64,000 nucleotides of DNA from Paraphysomonas bandaiensis (GCA_965644295.1 CBFFRP010000219.1:124001-188000); one strand, 5' to 3'; counted from the stretch's first letter, positions 20,732-34,780 are shown. Notes: generated from the letters alone by a model not told the origin. Numbers and translations: made by a program.

Positions 20732-22950
20732 TCATGTCGAACGACTTTTCCGCAATGAAGAAGCCTCTCCAATCCATTTCTTGATGTGATTAGTCTCAAG
20801 CTGACGTACATACCTGTGTAGAAACATGTTTTTAGGCACACAACACAAATCAAAGTATGATAAAGGGTTACAATTGCCATGTAATAGGAGTGAAATGTAG
20901 TCAACATACCGGACACTTTCAGGATCTTGTTCAGATGGCCAGAAGAGATCTAAGTGATGACCTCCCATATCAATGGTCATGGAAACAACGCTGCCGTCTT
21001 TCGATAATTGCCTTGGCTCATATTTCTTTTTAATGTTTTCATTATGAAGAAGGTTTGTAGTATTATGGTGTGAAGTGTCAGTTACACCAGCCGGTGACCA
21101 AGGGTCAAGATTTCCATTCGAGAAGAAAATGTTAGATGCATACTGTAAACGAAGCCCACCATACGCTGTATCCATCCAGACACTCCAGTCGTCCGCCTTT
21201 TCGGGGATGCCATATAGGCCCATACCCTTCAGGTACGCGCAGTAAGCGAGCGAACCCGGCACCATTGATTCAAGAGTAGACCCTTTTGGTTGGTTGGGAG
21301 GCCAATATAGATCGTTGCCCATGCCTTGTGCCCACCAGTTCACCAGGTTAATCCCTTCGTTGCACACCAAAGCATTCCATGCTGTCATAACATCCATCTC
21401 GCTGGCGGACAGGGTGCATACACCGTCATTCTTCTCCGGGGATTGAGATCTTGTTTCAATAGTACTGGACAGGGAGACATGACGAGCGGCTTTGGAAAGT
21501 GGATTGGGTCGACTGTGAATCGGTTTCAGCTTAGTATCAGGGCTCGGTGTATTTGGTGCAGCTCCACTTTCCCAGTCAATGCAATCTGATAAGGTTCCAG
21601 TGACATTGTACCAGACCTGAATCGCTTGTCCAACAGCATTGGCCAGCTCAAGAGCCCCTGATGATTCGAGGTCCTCCATGGAATACCCGTTGTTACTCGT
21701 TCTATCCCAATCAACGTACACCTCAACATCACCCACAGTAACAGTAAACTTCACATTTTTCGGCTCCCCATGTACTTTGACGCCAAAATCTTCTCCGAGA
21801 GGCTCGCACATAACCTGCATGGCCCATGGGGGAAGAGGTGCATCCGTACCCGTCAGCGCAAAAGTAATGTAGTCTGTTGGGAACGGGTAAGAACCCTCCG
21901 CCAGGTCAAAGAGAGGAGTCTGCAAGTAAGCCAAAAGGCTCGCAATATCGCGTTCTGTGTTGAGCGGGGTACACAAATTCATCGCAGAGGACAGTACCTT
22001 GCGACCATCCTCTGTCGACGCTATATCACTCATGAGAACGTAACTCGATTTCAAGTTATCCGCACACAAAGGGGCAGCTCCGGCTTCAGCAGATGCAGCA
22101 AACGTAACCACACTTGCAGACGAGTCAACTGCACAAGAATCCAAAGGAAACCCCCAGACAGGAGCAGATGCAGATAACGCTGCACTCACACACCATATTA
22201 GTATTACACGTAGGTACAGCGAAATATACGGAACTATGAATGTCAATGTGATATGTAAGCTCACATAATCATCACCTAAGCTAATAGTATATATATTATA
22301 TATGCTATTTTACATGAGCTATGAGCTAGCGTAATATAGGGCACTACATAATTGTCTATCTGAAAGAAAGAAAAAGGTTTACCTCCATCAATCGCACTGG
22401 GATATAGAATCCTCATCCAAGCAGCTAGCATACCACCATAACTTCCACCAAAAGCAATAATTGCGCTGTCTTCAGCCCCCCACTCTCTTCTTAGTCGATT
22501 GGCAAAAGACGCATAGTCAGCTAGGGCCTCCTCCGACGATAAGTAAGAAAGGCACTGTGGCATCCCTTCGATATCGGGTACACTCTCGCCGAAGTATCGA
22601 TGTTCAGCAAATATAACTAGAGCGTTTAGAGATTCTGCCAGATCCCACATTAAACCCGTGTTGTTAACATATTCCTCTACGGGGCTTTCCTACAGCAGCA
22701 GTTATAGAAAAGCATATCTTATAATGGCACTCACATTTCCTGTATAAAACAGAACAGGAAGACCCTTATGAGGCTCCCAGTATCCATCGTACGAACATAT
22801 TCGCTGCTTGTAAGTACCCGCATTTCCTCTAGCAAAGTGAGACAGAGGCTGTTCGATGTATGTCCAGGTGCAGTCCGCGGATGACGGGTGATCCGCCTGG
22901 CCTCCTTTCAGGGCGTTTATTAGTAACAGAGCGATGAATTCAGCTCTCAT
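20732..22950 (-). CDS. Serine carboxypeptidase, S28 family (lysosomal Pro-X carboxypeptidase / DPP2-like)
   Basis: Secreted or lysosomal/vacuolar peptidase of 624 residues that, by family, cleaves after proline. Exons are 22950-22735, 22689-22383, 22179-20910 and 20813-20732, phases closing. Start chosen at the ATG at 22950, because MRAEFIALLLINALKGGQA is a signal peptide; an upstream in-frame ATG at 23193 would bury it. The family opening (WTYIEQPLSHF) is followed by AEHRYFGES and the nucleophile Ser 155 in GGSYGG. Asp 533 (NGNLDPWS) and His 582/583 (GGHHLDLF) complete the triad. It is somewhat long for the family, due to an insertion around residues 370-410 rich in Pro and Ser. It diverges from the DUF218 gene across 480 bp. 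Confidence 0.95.
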
Positions 22951-23430
22951 TATCACACTGCAGACTCTAATACTGCTGAAGGAATAGAACGTCCACCGTG
23001 GTAAATGGAATGGAATATTGTTGAGTCGTTCGAGGGCTGCTGTGGATGTCCAGTGCAGCTGTTTGTATAGAGACCGTGTTCTCTGTGCTGGCTCCTTCAC
23101 TACCGGTGCAGCCGTATACATATCCGGATATACTGTACATGTACCGTGGAGGTATACTGCTGCTGTACACTCTCTTTCGTTGTATTCTATCATAGTATTC
23201 CATTGTACTACGGAAGTATAGAGATGAGTCTGCTCTTTTCAGTTTTTAGCAACTAGACGTATAAAACCCCCACTATTTGACAGCGATAACTTTGAATGCT
23301 GTTGGTGAGCAAGAAGTAGATGAAAGTTGTTGCAAGTTACTATTGCAACATACCTCGTCCAAGAGGTGCAGTATCACTTGTGTGATATGTTGGACTCAAC
23401 AGTTCATGACTAGCAGTAGATTAACAGGTA
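22951..23430. promoter_or_regulatory. Shared upstream region of the S28 peptidase and DUF218 genes
   Basis: A 480-bp gap between divergent starts, inferred to hold both promoters. No specific element is identified with confidence. Confidence 0.5.
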
Positions 23431-24345
23431 ATGCTGTTTTCGAGTAAATCAAGGAGCACTCGACCGCGCTCACCTTTCAAACGTGGAACCCTCCTTCTAA
23501 TCTTTGTATTGATTGTTACCGTGTATGTTATCATTGGATATGAGCAATCCACCGATAAAATACGTTTGAGGGGGCCTCAGAGAGAGTTTCCTGTATTTGA
23601 TACCCCAGCTACTGCCAAGAAGTACAACCATGCAGTTATTGTAGCGGGACATGCTGTAATGAAACCAAACGAAATGGCCACATCCGCTGTCAATGAGGAT
23701 GCCTGGAACCTTTTGGACTACCAACGTGGGCAGGGTTTCCCTCAGATTATTTCTTCTCATATAGAAGCAGGGGTGCGTGTGGCCAGAGCCGACTCAAAAG
23801 CAGTGCTCATATTTTCAGGTGGTCAAACAAGGCGGGATGCTGGACCTACTAGTGAAGCGGCTTCTTACTTTTATCTTGCACAACAACTTGGTATGCTTTC
23901 TAGTGAGCACAGTATTGAAGTTGCACTCGAGGAATTTGCGCGAGACTCTTTTGAGAATGTTTTGTTTTCAATATGTCGTTTCCACGAGGTCACCGGGGAA
24001 TACCCAGATAAAATTACAGTAGTTGGTTTCGACTTTAAGCGTAGGCGGTTTGTTGATATAATTCGATCCGCGATAGAATTTCCATTAGAGAGTTTTGAAT
24101 ATGTAGGGGTTAGACCAGAAGGGGTAGGTTTTAACTACGACCGCGCAGTCAAAGGGGAGGCTGATGTTTATGAGGAACTCGAAAACGATATGTACGGGTG
24201 CAATAACCCTGCACTCCGGGATAAACGTCACAAGCGTGATCCCTTTAAACGGACTATTCCGTATGAGCTGTCATGTACAGAGCTAGTTGGTATATTAAGG
24301 TGGTGCGGACCAACGGCATACACCGGAAACTTGCCATGGAAATGA
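23431..24345 (+). CDS. DUF218 domain protein, type II membrane protein, intronless
   Basis: A 304-residue protein. A basic N-terminus (SRSTRPRSPFKRG) precedes one transmembrane segment at about residues 19-38 (LLLIFVLIVTVYVIIGY), placing the rest in the lumen or outside. The DUF218/YdcF-like Rossmann domain spans about 66-260, with the family landmarks HAVIVAGHAV, LIFSGGQTRRDAGPTSEA, the acidic-helix DSFENVLFS and TVVGFDFKRRRF. Related fungal and protist proteins are annotated as DUF218 proteins of uncertain function; bacterial members are linked to envelope metabolism. The family assignment is clear, the reaction is not. Confidence 0.88.
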   Translation: MLFSSKSRSTRPRSPFKRGTLLLIFVLIVTVYVIIGYEQSTDKIRLRGPQREFPVFDTPATAKKYNHAVIVAGHAVMKPNEMATSAVNEDAWNLLDYQRGQGFPQIISSHIEAGVRVARADSKAVLIFSGGQTRRDAGPTSEAASYFYLAQQLGMLSSEHSIEVALEEFARDSFENVLFSICRFHEVTGEYPDKITVVGFDFKRRRFVDIIRSAIEFPLESFEYVGVRPEGVGFNYDRAVKGEADVYEELENDMYGCNNPALRDKRHKRDPFKRTIPYELSCTELVGILRWCGPTAYTGNLPWK

Positions 24346-25075
24346 TCTCGAAATAGAAATGATCTCGAAAGTATAGTTATAGCAAGTCACTGTTACATGT
24401 TCAATTGTAAAGATTAATCGATAGATAATAAAGTTAGTAGGTTGGTATACGATAATCTGATACTATCACTTTTTGGTATCAACAATCACTATAAGCATAC
24501 AATGTGCATTAGTCGGTGTTGCCCGCATAGGTAGCAAGGTAGAGCACGATTCAAAATGCCAAAATTAGGCTGGCTTTATTCTAAGAAAAATTCAATTAGG
24601 GTCTACCATTTATAGTAACATATAACATAGTAACCTATCTCTAGTCTAAAGTTAAATACCAAAAAGAAAAACAGTCAAAACTAACTTATTGTGGTTAGTA
24701 TTGTCATTATTTTTAGAAGGTATTATCAGTATATAATATGGCATTCCCAAAAAGCGAATATTCAACATTGACTATCAAGCAATACCTACATTTTTCAAAA
24801 ACTGTCATACGGCGGACAACTTAACACTCTGAAATTCAGCTTTTAGTATAGTTATAAATAGGGAACGTTATGTTAGACTCTATCAGTAAAGTGTGTAACC
24901 GCTAGCCACTTCACACACTTTGGGCAGAAAAGTAATCCTTACACGGCCTATATATGAAGAAATACACGCTATGATATGAATAATAACAAAGCATAATAAT
25001 ACTTCAATATTACTAATCTGAGAAGTGTCCTATTCCTCAGACAATACATACAAGACACCTATTTGCTATAATATA
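24346..25075. other. Convergent 3' intergenic region
   Basis: A 730-bp AT-rich gap between the DUF218 and transporter 3' ends, containing AATAAA-like words (near 24429). No gene seen. Confidence 0.6.
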
Positions 25076-26531
25076 TTAAGCCTTATCATCAACATCTATG
25101 GCACCATATGAACTCCTAGTTTTTGGTGCAATACTATCCAGAAATTTTGTGAAACTGCTACTAATAGCAGTAAAGTGATGATTGGATATTTCACTGTTAG
25201 ACCGTTCTCTGTGCACACGATGCTGTGGAATTTGTATTGGACCCGCTGATGACTCAGAGTGTGATACGCTCAATGACCGAGGCCTCACTGGAACTACATG
25301 CGCAGGAAAATGAATTGTACGACAAGGGGACCCTGTTGTTGGTAATAAAGGAATGAGCGCTGCTCCATCCTCTGACTCTCTTTCTTTCTCTTCCACGGGG
25401 GTAGAATATATAAGTGTACCTATTTAAAATTTTCATGTGATGTGGTATCAAAAAATGTCGTGGCGTGTTGCCAACGCGCATTGATAGATATGACAGCATA
25501 CACAGGAATGGTGTATTATTGCTACCTGTCAGCATTAGAGCGCAACCAAACAATTCTCGAGGTGTCAGTAATTCCCCAAGTAAAACATATCCCAGCAAGC
25601 ATGTGGCCACACCTTCAAGACCGAAAAGCAAGCTAGCTCTGTGGGGAGGTATATACATCTGTCCAATGGTACCAAGTGTAAATCCAAACCCTTCGGTGAT
25701 CCCAACGCACACCACCATCGGCCAGCCCACCTGAGTTTACGAATTACATAAATAGAGCATGTGTCACGGTGGCTACGTTAATATTTCAACACCCACCTGC
25801 AACGCAATCAACGGCCACTGCCACATTTCCGGCTCCATGATCAGTGACACAATTATATTCATGACTGCACATGTGGTTAGTTCCACGATGGTCAGATCGA
25901 CACAATCTACTCTCTTTGCCCCCGCATCGGCTGCTAGAATACTTAGACAACAGCAGAGCATAGCCAACACCAACAATATCTCTCCCGTTCCATCTCCTGA
26001 AGATACAGTCCCAGAGAGAAAGTATGTCCCAATTCCACTAACAAATACAGCTATCCAAGTAATAGGTGTAATAGAACTGTTATAGCAAGGCAACAGTGCT
26101 TCGGCAAATGGGGTGACGACTACAAACAGGCCATTGATGAAAGCAGCCTTTCCTGCAGTCACTGTTCGGAGACCATACTGTTGAAAAGCTGAAAGGGAAA
26201 AATTAAGGACACCTAGTACTACGCCCCATATATAAAGGTCGAATGCGTAATTACTAACTGTGCAAGGTAGCAAGGATTTAATTCTCACAAGCAGTGCGTT
26301 GCTCTCTTCAGTAGAATCTTGTGTATCAGTATGCAGTGTGGATTGTATTCTCCTTCTAATAGAAAACACAACGACAACAGACACAATATATCGCCATGCA
26401 TTGTAAGTCAGTGGTCCAGCATCATCATCTGTGGCTCGTCTTTGGCCAACAAAAGACAAACCGAACAGAATAGTGGCAAGTACAACCTGCATCTCGCACA
26501 CAAATTCTCTGGACAGATTAGCACAATTCAT
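25076..26531 (-). CDS. EamA-type drug/metabolite transporter (DMT superfamily)
   Basis: A multi-pass membrane transporter of 427 residues in three exons (26531-25797, 25730-25526, 25419-25076), phases closing. Two EamA repeats are visible. The first opens with VVLATILFGLSFVGQ and carries the family segment TAGKAAFINGLFVVVTPF; the second has PPHRASLLFGLEGVATCLLGYVLLGE. About ten transmembrane helices are expected. The C-terminal 100 residues are hydrophilic and Ser/Arg/His-rich, probably a cytosolic regulatory tail. The TAGKAxFI motif is most like bacterial-type EamA permeases. The substrate is unknown. Confidence 0.88.
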
Positions 26532-26956
26532 ATTACAATAACACCTGAGTCAAGTTAAGGATCATGGGGTTAAGAAGAGATGAGATTGTGGAGAATGCAT
26601 GCGACAAATGAACAGAGGAGGACATGTATGTATCCGGCCCTTTTGTCCATTCACTCTCTTTATTGGGGGAAAGCGCGTCTTCATGTTTGCACAACGGTGT
26701 ACACAGCAATACAGTGCTTTTTGTGTGTATTGATTGAGGAAAAGCAGCACACTGCTCAAATACCAGTGATTTTCCTATAAATATGGGTTTTCATACCACA
26801 CATCTATAAAGTCACGATCTGGTGAACGACACATTGCCGTCTAATGCGTGATGATAGGCTGGGATCGATCAGACACGGTGAGTATTCCAGTCGCATATAT
26901 ATCAATTACATTAAGGTCAAGCGTGAGTGTTCTTTCCTGTCTAATAATCCAACATT
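26532..26956. promoter_or_regulatory. Shared upstream region of the transporter and exportin genes
   Basis: A 425-bp gap between divergent starts. No coding signal; promoter function is inferred from position only. Confidence 0.45.
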
Positions 26957-29900
26957 ATGGACGAAGCGACCTACAATCAAGTCATCGCGGCTCTGTCGAT
27001 TATTCAAGACTCGAAATCTGAAAATTCGTCTCGTCAGGAGTGCACAGCGGTAACAACTCACTGATGCTCTCTGTGCACCTCATTAGCCGCTCATGTAATA
27101 CATTGTAGTGGTTGGAAGAGTTTATAACCAGATCGGATTGTGTGGAATATCTCTACTATATATTAACCACACAGCATCCAGGTAACCCGCGCTGTTGAGT
27201 TCTTCACATCTTACTGAATGCTCCGTAACTATAGCGCACACTCCGACAGCCCAATTCTTATGCTTGAAACTTATTGAGGACTGGGTTATTAATAGATGGA
27301 ACAGCATAGGGATTGATGAAAGAGTTCGTATCCGAGTATCTGTTCTCGAATTACTCGATAATATTCCGATATATGACAATAGTTCACCAGTCCGAACACG
27401 GTATACTAACTTGTCAAGGATATTTCGTTGAAATAATATACTATACGTAATAGGTTGGCTAAAATAATCGTAGAGATAGCAGAACGAGAGTATCCACAAC
27501 AGTGGCCGTCATTTCTTGATGATATTGTTTCTCAGCACTGGTCCCAAGACCACGTCTCTAAGTCGAAGGTAAGTACTTGCCCTTATGCGCAGATATACAA
27601 ATTTATTGATGTTGGAGGTGTGTATGATGGTATTTGAGTTTCTGGCCGAGGACTGCGTGGATCCAGACTTCAATTCGTCACTTCCTTCCAAGCGTAGAGA
27701 CGAAATTATTACTGGACTTCAAGGGGGGATGCATGACCTTCTTGTTTTCGCGTTCACGTGGTTGTGTAAAGTGGTACAAGCTCCACCTTCTGGTGGAGGG
27801 CAAAGTAAGTAATTTAGTAACGGTTTCTTAGTCTGAAAAGGAAATGCAGATACAGTAGAGACCCTGATAGCACCAGCACTCCAAATGCTTTCGAAGCTCG
27901 TGCTGATTGCTAAACCTGACTTGCTATGTGAGGAACCACACGACTTTACGCAGGCAAAGCAGATGATATGACTTTTAATCTATCTATGCATAGTAACAGT
28001 ACCATATTCAGATTGCAGTACATTTATTATCTCCGGTTCCGAGTGTGTGTGCGGACGAGATACAACAAGCCGCCGCTGCCTTCTTACACAAGTAAGAATC
28101 GAGTTTCAGCACTCATAGTACTCTGTATGCTGATTATAGTGCAACATTTTTGGTGTACTAATGCAGGTTATGTCATATGAAAACTTCCCCTGAACTCTTT
28201 TGGTCTCTTCTTCGGTCAATTCCTCCTGCTGTCTCTCGCCTTCCAACCCTCGACCACGACACCATGTCCGCACCTGAGACAATGCAGGTGCCCCTACCTT
28301 AGTTTTTGTATGGTCTTGATCCATTGTTTCCGTGCTTGTACATAGTGTGGCGAACTGTATTATCATCGTGGTTTGAATGAGATATGAATAACTGTTGTTT
28401 TGTAGGTGTATCGATGCATGGGAGAAGCTTTCTCGAACCTCCTGTCGGGCCATGTTGACACAATTGTGGAGGTGTTCAAAGCTGTGCAGGAGTTCAATAG
28501 AATGCGCAAAAAGGTGAATATATATGCTATTATGTTGTCGTTTGTTTGTTAGTGTGCTTTATGTGCGTATGTCATTGGATTGGAAGATCGGTAACGTTCG
28601 TACAGCACATATCAGGTGCAATGCGTCAGAAGCACCAAGATGATGAACAGCACATGAATGAAGTGTCAGAATACATCAAGATGTTGGCCGATTTTAGTGC
28701 TCATCCGTCTAGAAGATTGGCCGCAGTTATGTCTAAAGATTGGCTAAGGGTAGGTATATCTTACATGCATGTGATTATGTCAGAGTGTATTAGTGTATGC
28801 AAACATTCTTGCAGTACGTTACGTCGTTGTGATGTTAGTGACGTGTTAGGTACTTAAAGAACCTGAGATGGCCCGAGCTGACTGGTTCCAACCTCTGTGT
28901 ACCCACATTTTATCAAGTAAGATGTTCTTTTCATTACAGTGCTGCCTTCTTTTGGCAGTAATTGTCACACGGGCACGTTGTGTATATTTTAACTTGGAGA
29001 GTTTATTTTAAGAATACACATTCGTGATGAAATTCTATATACTTTCAGTGCTTGCAACGTCTAGTAATCTGAATTTTGTACCGCAGTTAATTTCCCAAAA
29101 TCTATGAAAGCCCAGTGGGGTGATGGTACCGATACTTGTTCTGGAGAGGCACTAGATGACTTTGTAGCTGCTGAGTTTATGGATTATGACGAGTACATAG
29201 AGTTTCATGGGCAGTTTAGGTATGTTTAGTATGCTTACATTTACCCGCGCAGTTATGTTGAGACTTTTCACTGACGTTTGTGTGAATAAAATACTAATCT
29301 GTGAGTAGGTGGTATTTCAACGCACTTTGCCAAGCCGTGTCAACTGCCTCGCCACATACCGCTGCTACTCTATTTCGACAGAAGGCTGAGGAATTGATAG
29401 GGGTCAGTAGCTATCCTTATTAATTCGATGTGCGCTATCTATGAAAATGAAACCACGACCTGCAGACGTAGATTGAAATTGAATTGTGTTTTCGATACCC
29501 GTGGCCTAATTCTTTCGTTATAGGGAGACGTTTCACAAATGCCGTGCACTTTTTCCGAAGAGGAGAAGCGCATGATGACTACGTATGTGTTGAAGTGGGA
29601 AGGTGAGTTGAGTATCGACACTATATCTGTGGAATTATGCACTACCTCACTCGCTTTGAGGTGTATATACCACAAAATCGCGATATTTTTATGCTTCAAA
29701 CGTTCAAGTAAATGTGTAATCGCCTCCTCTCTATATTGCTACAGCTTTTGTTTCCTTTGTGGAAAACATTTTAGTGGGTATGCCAACGGCTTGCTTCCCT
29801 GGACAGAAGCCTGACCCTAACCAGCCGGACCTTGGAGATATATTCCCAAGTTTGGTCACAACGGCTGATATGATTCTGAACTGGTGTCCAAGTGATGGGT

Positions 29901-32900
29901 CTTTGCTGCTCAATTGCGTTAGAGCTATTCAGGTATGTCCTACTGAGGCTTGTGATATGTTTCTCAGTGTATATTAGAACTTGAATCCGATACTAAAGCA
30001 CTCAACCGACCTCTTGGGACGCGCTTATGGTCGCCTATTCGACAGTATGAACTTCTCTGGTTTGAGTTACGGCGACACAGCACCTGCATCTCGAGCCGGA
30101 GGTTTGGAAACAGAAAATCTTACGGATATTGCTCTCCAGGTACCGTTGGAATGGCTGCCGCTCCATTAGGATGAGGATTTTAAAGTGGATGTCTTTGTAG
30201 GTGCGCCGCCGGGCGGGTAGTGCGATATCGGTAATATCGTTTGAGTGCTCGGATATAATTATTTCATCGGGAATGCTCGGAACGCTGTGCACAACTGTCC
30301 AAAGTATGTCTTTGTCATTTCTAGCGCTGCTCTTCCGGTTCTTCACGAAATTATTTTATTAATTTGTTGTCTGGTAGGTATGATGCAAACAGGTCGCTTG
30401 ATTCCATCTCAATACTCCAGCATGCTTGAGGCACTTGTATCGGTCAGTGAAAAGGTGATACTTTGTGTCATTATCTGTACATTCTGGTTCTTAATTCAAC
30501 TGATACTAGATACCGGATATGGCCGAGAGACAACAACTACTTTACGATATTCTTGGAGATACGGTGACCCAATTTGCTTTGCACTTGAAAAAATGGCTGT
30601 AACCTTGCACACTGTCAGATATCCTCCCTCCAGTCAGATACTGTGAATTCTATATTTTCTTCTTCCAAGGTGCGGGTAATATTCATTCCGTATATTGCTT
30701 TGATGTATAGTGCTACATGCAGAATCTTCTCGATGCGTGTCCCGACTTCGTATCTCAACGTGCTGAGTCGTTATTTGGTACGCATTGTACTCTGTTGTGC
30801 TCAGTGCCAATAAAATAGAAGGGTATATGCTCATTTCAGCCGTAACTATTTAGGAAAAGCTGTATCGGCATTGTCTACCGTGATAAACATCTCTCGACGT
30901 TCACCATATGTTACGCTTCCCAATGAGGTTGGACGGTGTAGCATTTCTATGTCGTAATTGGTATGAAACACTTTTGCAGGTATGGGTGAGAGGGGATTGC
31001 TACTCCCTAGATGACCTCTCTCGGTTGACGCCATTTTGCGCCGTGTGGACAGCGATCTTGCCTACTGTTATTACCGCAATACATTCGCTACATAAGTAAG
31101 TGGTTTGTGTTCACGAATGAATAGTTTTGAAGTATATATATTCTATTGTTGTGTAGTATGTGGAGCCCCAAGTTCAGGACTGATCTGTGCGCTTTGAGCG
31201 AAGAAGGAAGGGATGTGTTCAGAGAACCAGAGTCGGAGTTACTTGGTCTCATTGGTACGAAAGCTGGTCTCGATACATCATTCAAGCAGGGGCCACATCC
31301 TGTTACCTGGAGAAGCGTTCTGAATGATCTGAGATTGCAGTTGTATCAACTCATCGGTAAGATTTTTTGACAATAGATAGGAATATCGTAATTGTGCTGT
31401 AGGACAAGCTTGTATTCACAAAGTTTTCTATGCGACTCCGTACGAGTTTCTGGGTATGTTCAACAACAGTATCGAGGATCTAATGACTGGAATGGAAAAT
31501 AGGCATGAATATCTTCACAACCTGTCTGTACGTAAATGATGTCTATGTTTTTGTTCGCAGACATCTCAGCATGCTATTCAAGTATGTGTTGGAGCCAATG
31601 GTTCTGAATTGCCCACCGGCATGTGGCCCCCAGGTATATTTGGTACAGTTCTTGATATTTAGTAACGGTGGTTCGTTGATCCAGGTGTCCCTAATGCTAG
31701 CACAAGCTCTAAAGGGTGGTACAGAGCGCTTAGGGTTCATATGGTCTCCTAATGATGCGGATCCAGCCTCCAGATGGAGTCCATATTCTCAATGGAACTC
31801 GAGCATGGAAAATTTTTGCCATTTTGTGTACTGGCAGTGCAGTCTTTCCGTCGAACGTGACCTGTGTAATGTATGATTTTTGCTTTATATTTGTCATGAA
31901 ACTAATAAGCTGCCTAGATTCCTCAGTCTGGTGTCATGCTTGATGTAGTCCGCGAAAAGATATCCTTTGACATATCACGGTCTATATCTGATGTTATAGG
32001 TGAGCATAAGACGATTTCTGATAAAGTTACGAAATGTCGCTTATTCCACGATAGGGTCATGCTGTTTATGCCGCGGGTTCTTGGCTATTCAGCCGGGAGA
32101 AATTCAATCCAAAGCGAAGGGTTCAGGAGGAAACGGAATGGCATCGAATTATGAATCAGACTCTGGAGATGAAAAACATGTAATGTTGATCTGCTCGTAA
32201 GTTCTGAAAACTCACTCGTACATTAAACTATCTAGGCGCAGCTGTCAATTCGACGTGCAGCATTGCGAAGAGTTGTATTTGGGTCCCCGTTAAGTTCATG
32301 GGATAACTCCTGTATTAGCGATTCACCATTGACGGAGTCGTTCCTGTCAACAGTGCTGATGATGGTTCAGATACCCCACTCAGTAATATGTCAGAAAGCT
32401 ATAACGGTGGGGTTATTGTGGACACATTGTTGCTCATTTTTGCATATATTGATGTGTTAACATTTAACATATGATATATATTACTATTCAGGCCTGTCAC
32501 TACATATTACAACTGGCTCTGGATGAGGGATATTCAAATTTTGTACCATTTATTTCTAAGGAAGTGTATGGCCATGCTCTACTAGTTGTTGTTCGTCAGG
32601 TACGTCTACTTCCCACAGCCGTATTGAGAGTGGCAGTATGTAACATCTCAGTTACATTTTGTAGGAGAAATGGACCAATGACAACTTGTTGTGGGATATA
32701 ATTAGTCTGTTAGAAGAGTCCTACACGGCCCTGGTGCTTGGTGTACATCCCACACAGCTACATGCGGATAACGGAGATGGAGGTACGAAGTTCACCATTC
32801 GGTCTGACTATCCCCGGCAGGTACTTTTCGGCTGTCAGTATAGTAGTTGTGTGGTGGTCACATCTTTTATCTTTGCTAGATTCTTTTGTCTCCTGAGTTA

Positions 32901-33143
32901 GGCATTCCTCAAGAAAATATTCAATCATTAGAAGCGCAAATTCTTGAGGCAAAGGTATTAATATGTACTTGTCGTGACGCATTTGGTGATAGCAAGAATG
33001 TTTAGGGGAAAAAGAAACGCCGAGATGTGTTTAAAGACTTTATTAAGTGGATTAGCGGGAAAAACTCAGGACAGAAGTCGTCGCGCAAAATGGTACTCGA
33101 TATCCCAGGCTCGTTGCAAAGGTCAGATACGGGAATGTTGTAG
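26957..33143 (+). CDS. Exportin-5/HASTY-like karyopherin, many small exons
   Basis: A nuclear export receptor of the importin-beta superfamily; by family, RanGTP-dependent export of structured small RNAs, tRNA or proteins. Starts at ATG 26957 (MDEATYNQVIAALSIIQ). Phase-consistent early exons are 26957-27049, 27109-27181, 27250-27400, 27454-27568, 27618-27804, 27850-27927, 28019-28091, 28167-28287, 28406-28513, 28606-28749, 28850-28916, 29087-29219, 29309-29402, 29524-29602, 29745-29932, 29978-30139, 30201-30303, 30378-30454 and 30510-30598. Later exons continue similarly to the stop at 33141-33143. Landmarks: AKIIVEIAEREYPQQWPSFL (the exportin N-terminal Xpo1 helix pair), SPELFWSLLRSIPPA, and a basic C-terminus KKKRRDVFKDFIKW, as in exportin-5. 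I expect about 30 exons of 70-200 nt. The middle of the model beyond 30600 is less certain. Confidence 0.85.
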
Positions 33144-34780
33144 ACGATTCTATATGACGTAATTCGTTTAATTTGCATTTACTATAGGACTTCCAAGTCA
33201 ACTACAGATTCTATAACTGCAGATTTAAGATCGTTTTTTGATATATAGCAGTTTGCAGTTCACTTATTTGCTTGACACTATGTATTTAACTAAAACATGC
33301 AGTGATCTTGTTAATTTTTATGTAGCTTACCTTTCTTGTTAATTTTTATGAGATCATGGTGTTGATATTTGCCATTGTGACGTATCCTTGTAGGCAATGT
33401 TAACGTAAACTATGCACCCAGTAGCTGCAACTATTTAATAAACACATAGTATGATACTTTCGGGTGTAAACTCTGAGAAATGTGAAAGGGGTAGGTGGTA
33501 AGTTGTATGTTCCATACCATCACCTTGGACAGAATGTTTACTGGTTGGTATATCAGATCAGATACATATTAAAAGCAGGCTAGTTGTTATGATGGTTGGA
33601 ATGTTAGTTTCCCTACCAAGGCCGAGTCCAACATGATACCCCACTCTATCATGTACCCATGATGTTATAATTTATCATATATATCATGAGGTGAGAGCAC
33701 AGTCACAACTTTAGTGCGATTACTAGAAAGATGTAGTGGGTACTCAATTTAAAGAATCTACTGATCACGGAGTAGTCTAGGAATGGTCTATTGAAATATT
33801 CACATAGCCCCCGAAACGTAAACTCTATTCTGTGAAATATGTTTCGGCAAATATGAGGAAAATATAGGCAGTGTCCCAGTTCCTGCTATACTATATTTTC
33901 CTTTATACACAGTACGCAGTTATCTCAGCTGTATTCTTCTATTTATATAAATAGCTCGTTCTTGTTGTCGTTGTGGATCCCTTAATTAACATTATCGCTC
34001 GAAAATTCTTATCGTCAGCACGAAGACGAAAAAGAATTCGTTCTGCATTTGTTTCTGTCTCAGTTGCAATAATACCGCTACTGTATTAATACTAATGCCG
34101 CTGTCATATCAATGTGTATCAGCTTTACTCTAATTAGCACTTGTACGTGATTCATAGTTGCTCCTGGAGGAAGCTCTCAGTTCCGGTCCGATATACGGGT
34201 GAATACTGTGTCTATATGAGAGATAGAAAGCGTTTGAAGCAGATCAAAAATACAATAATAAGAATAAATGCGTCTAAGCAGTGAAGACTGACTGTACCTG
34301 GCTCACTGTTGGTGTCTGTATTAAGTGGACTGTCATGTCCTCTTCTCTGTATACCGGTATACCGTATATTTCATAGATAGGGATTTTCAGTTTGAGGTTT
34401 TTTTCCCACCCATATTCATGTACTGCACAGCAGTGTATATCTAGATATCCGGATATTCAGCACAGATATCCACAGCTGCGGACAAGCAAAGAAGTTTAGA
34501 ACAGAATCAATACAATGTTCGTAGTCAACACTTCAACGAAGTATTACCCCTTTACCCAATGACATCGCGTACATAACTAATACGATTTATTTATTTGACG
34601 AAGCGATTGTTCTTTTGTTTGTTGAGTTTACTTCATGTGAATAAACAGATCTAGAGATTATGTATATGTATACACATACACATACATGCCACCATATATC
34701 TAGTTATGATATAGCGTCCACAGCGATATCTTATACGATACTGATCGACCAGCACCAGCAGCTGCGAGGATATATTAACG
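33144..34780. other. Intergenic DNA between exportin and the PITH gene
   Basis: AT-rich, about 1.6 kb, no supported coding frame. It contains short simple-sequence runs (TATACACATACACATACATG near 34670) and many short inverted repeats of the TATATCTAGATATCCGGATAT kind near 34440. Confidence 0.6.

Noticed and set aside
22951-23193. Upstream in-frame ATG of the S28 peptidase
   Set aside because: It would put 81 residues before a clear signal peptide; the Met at 22950 gives the expected secreted-enzyme N-terminus.
24480-24570. tRNA-like stretch (GGTAGCAAGGTAGAGCACGATTCAAAATGCC)
   Set aside because: It contains a vaguely B-box-like word, but no cloverleaf with a matching acceptor stem or anticodon arm could be formed. 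No tRNA gene was found in the window.
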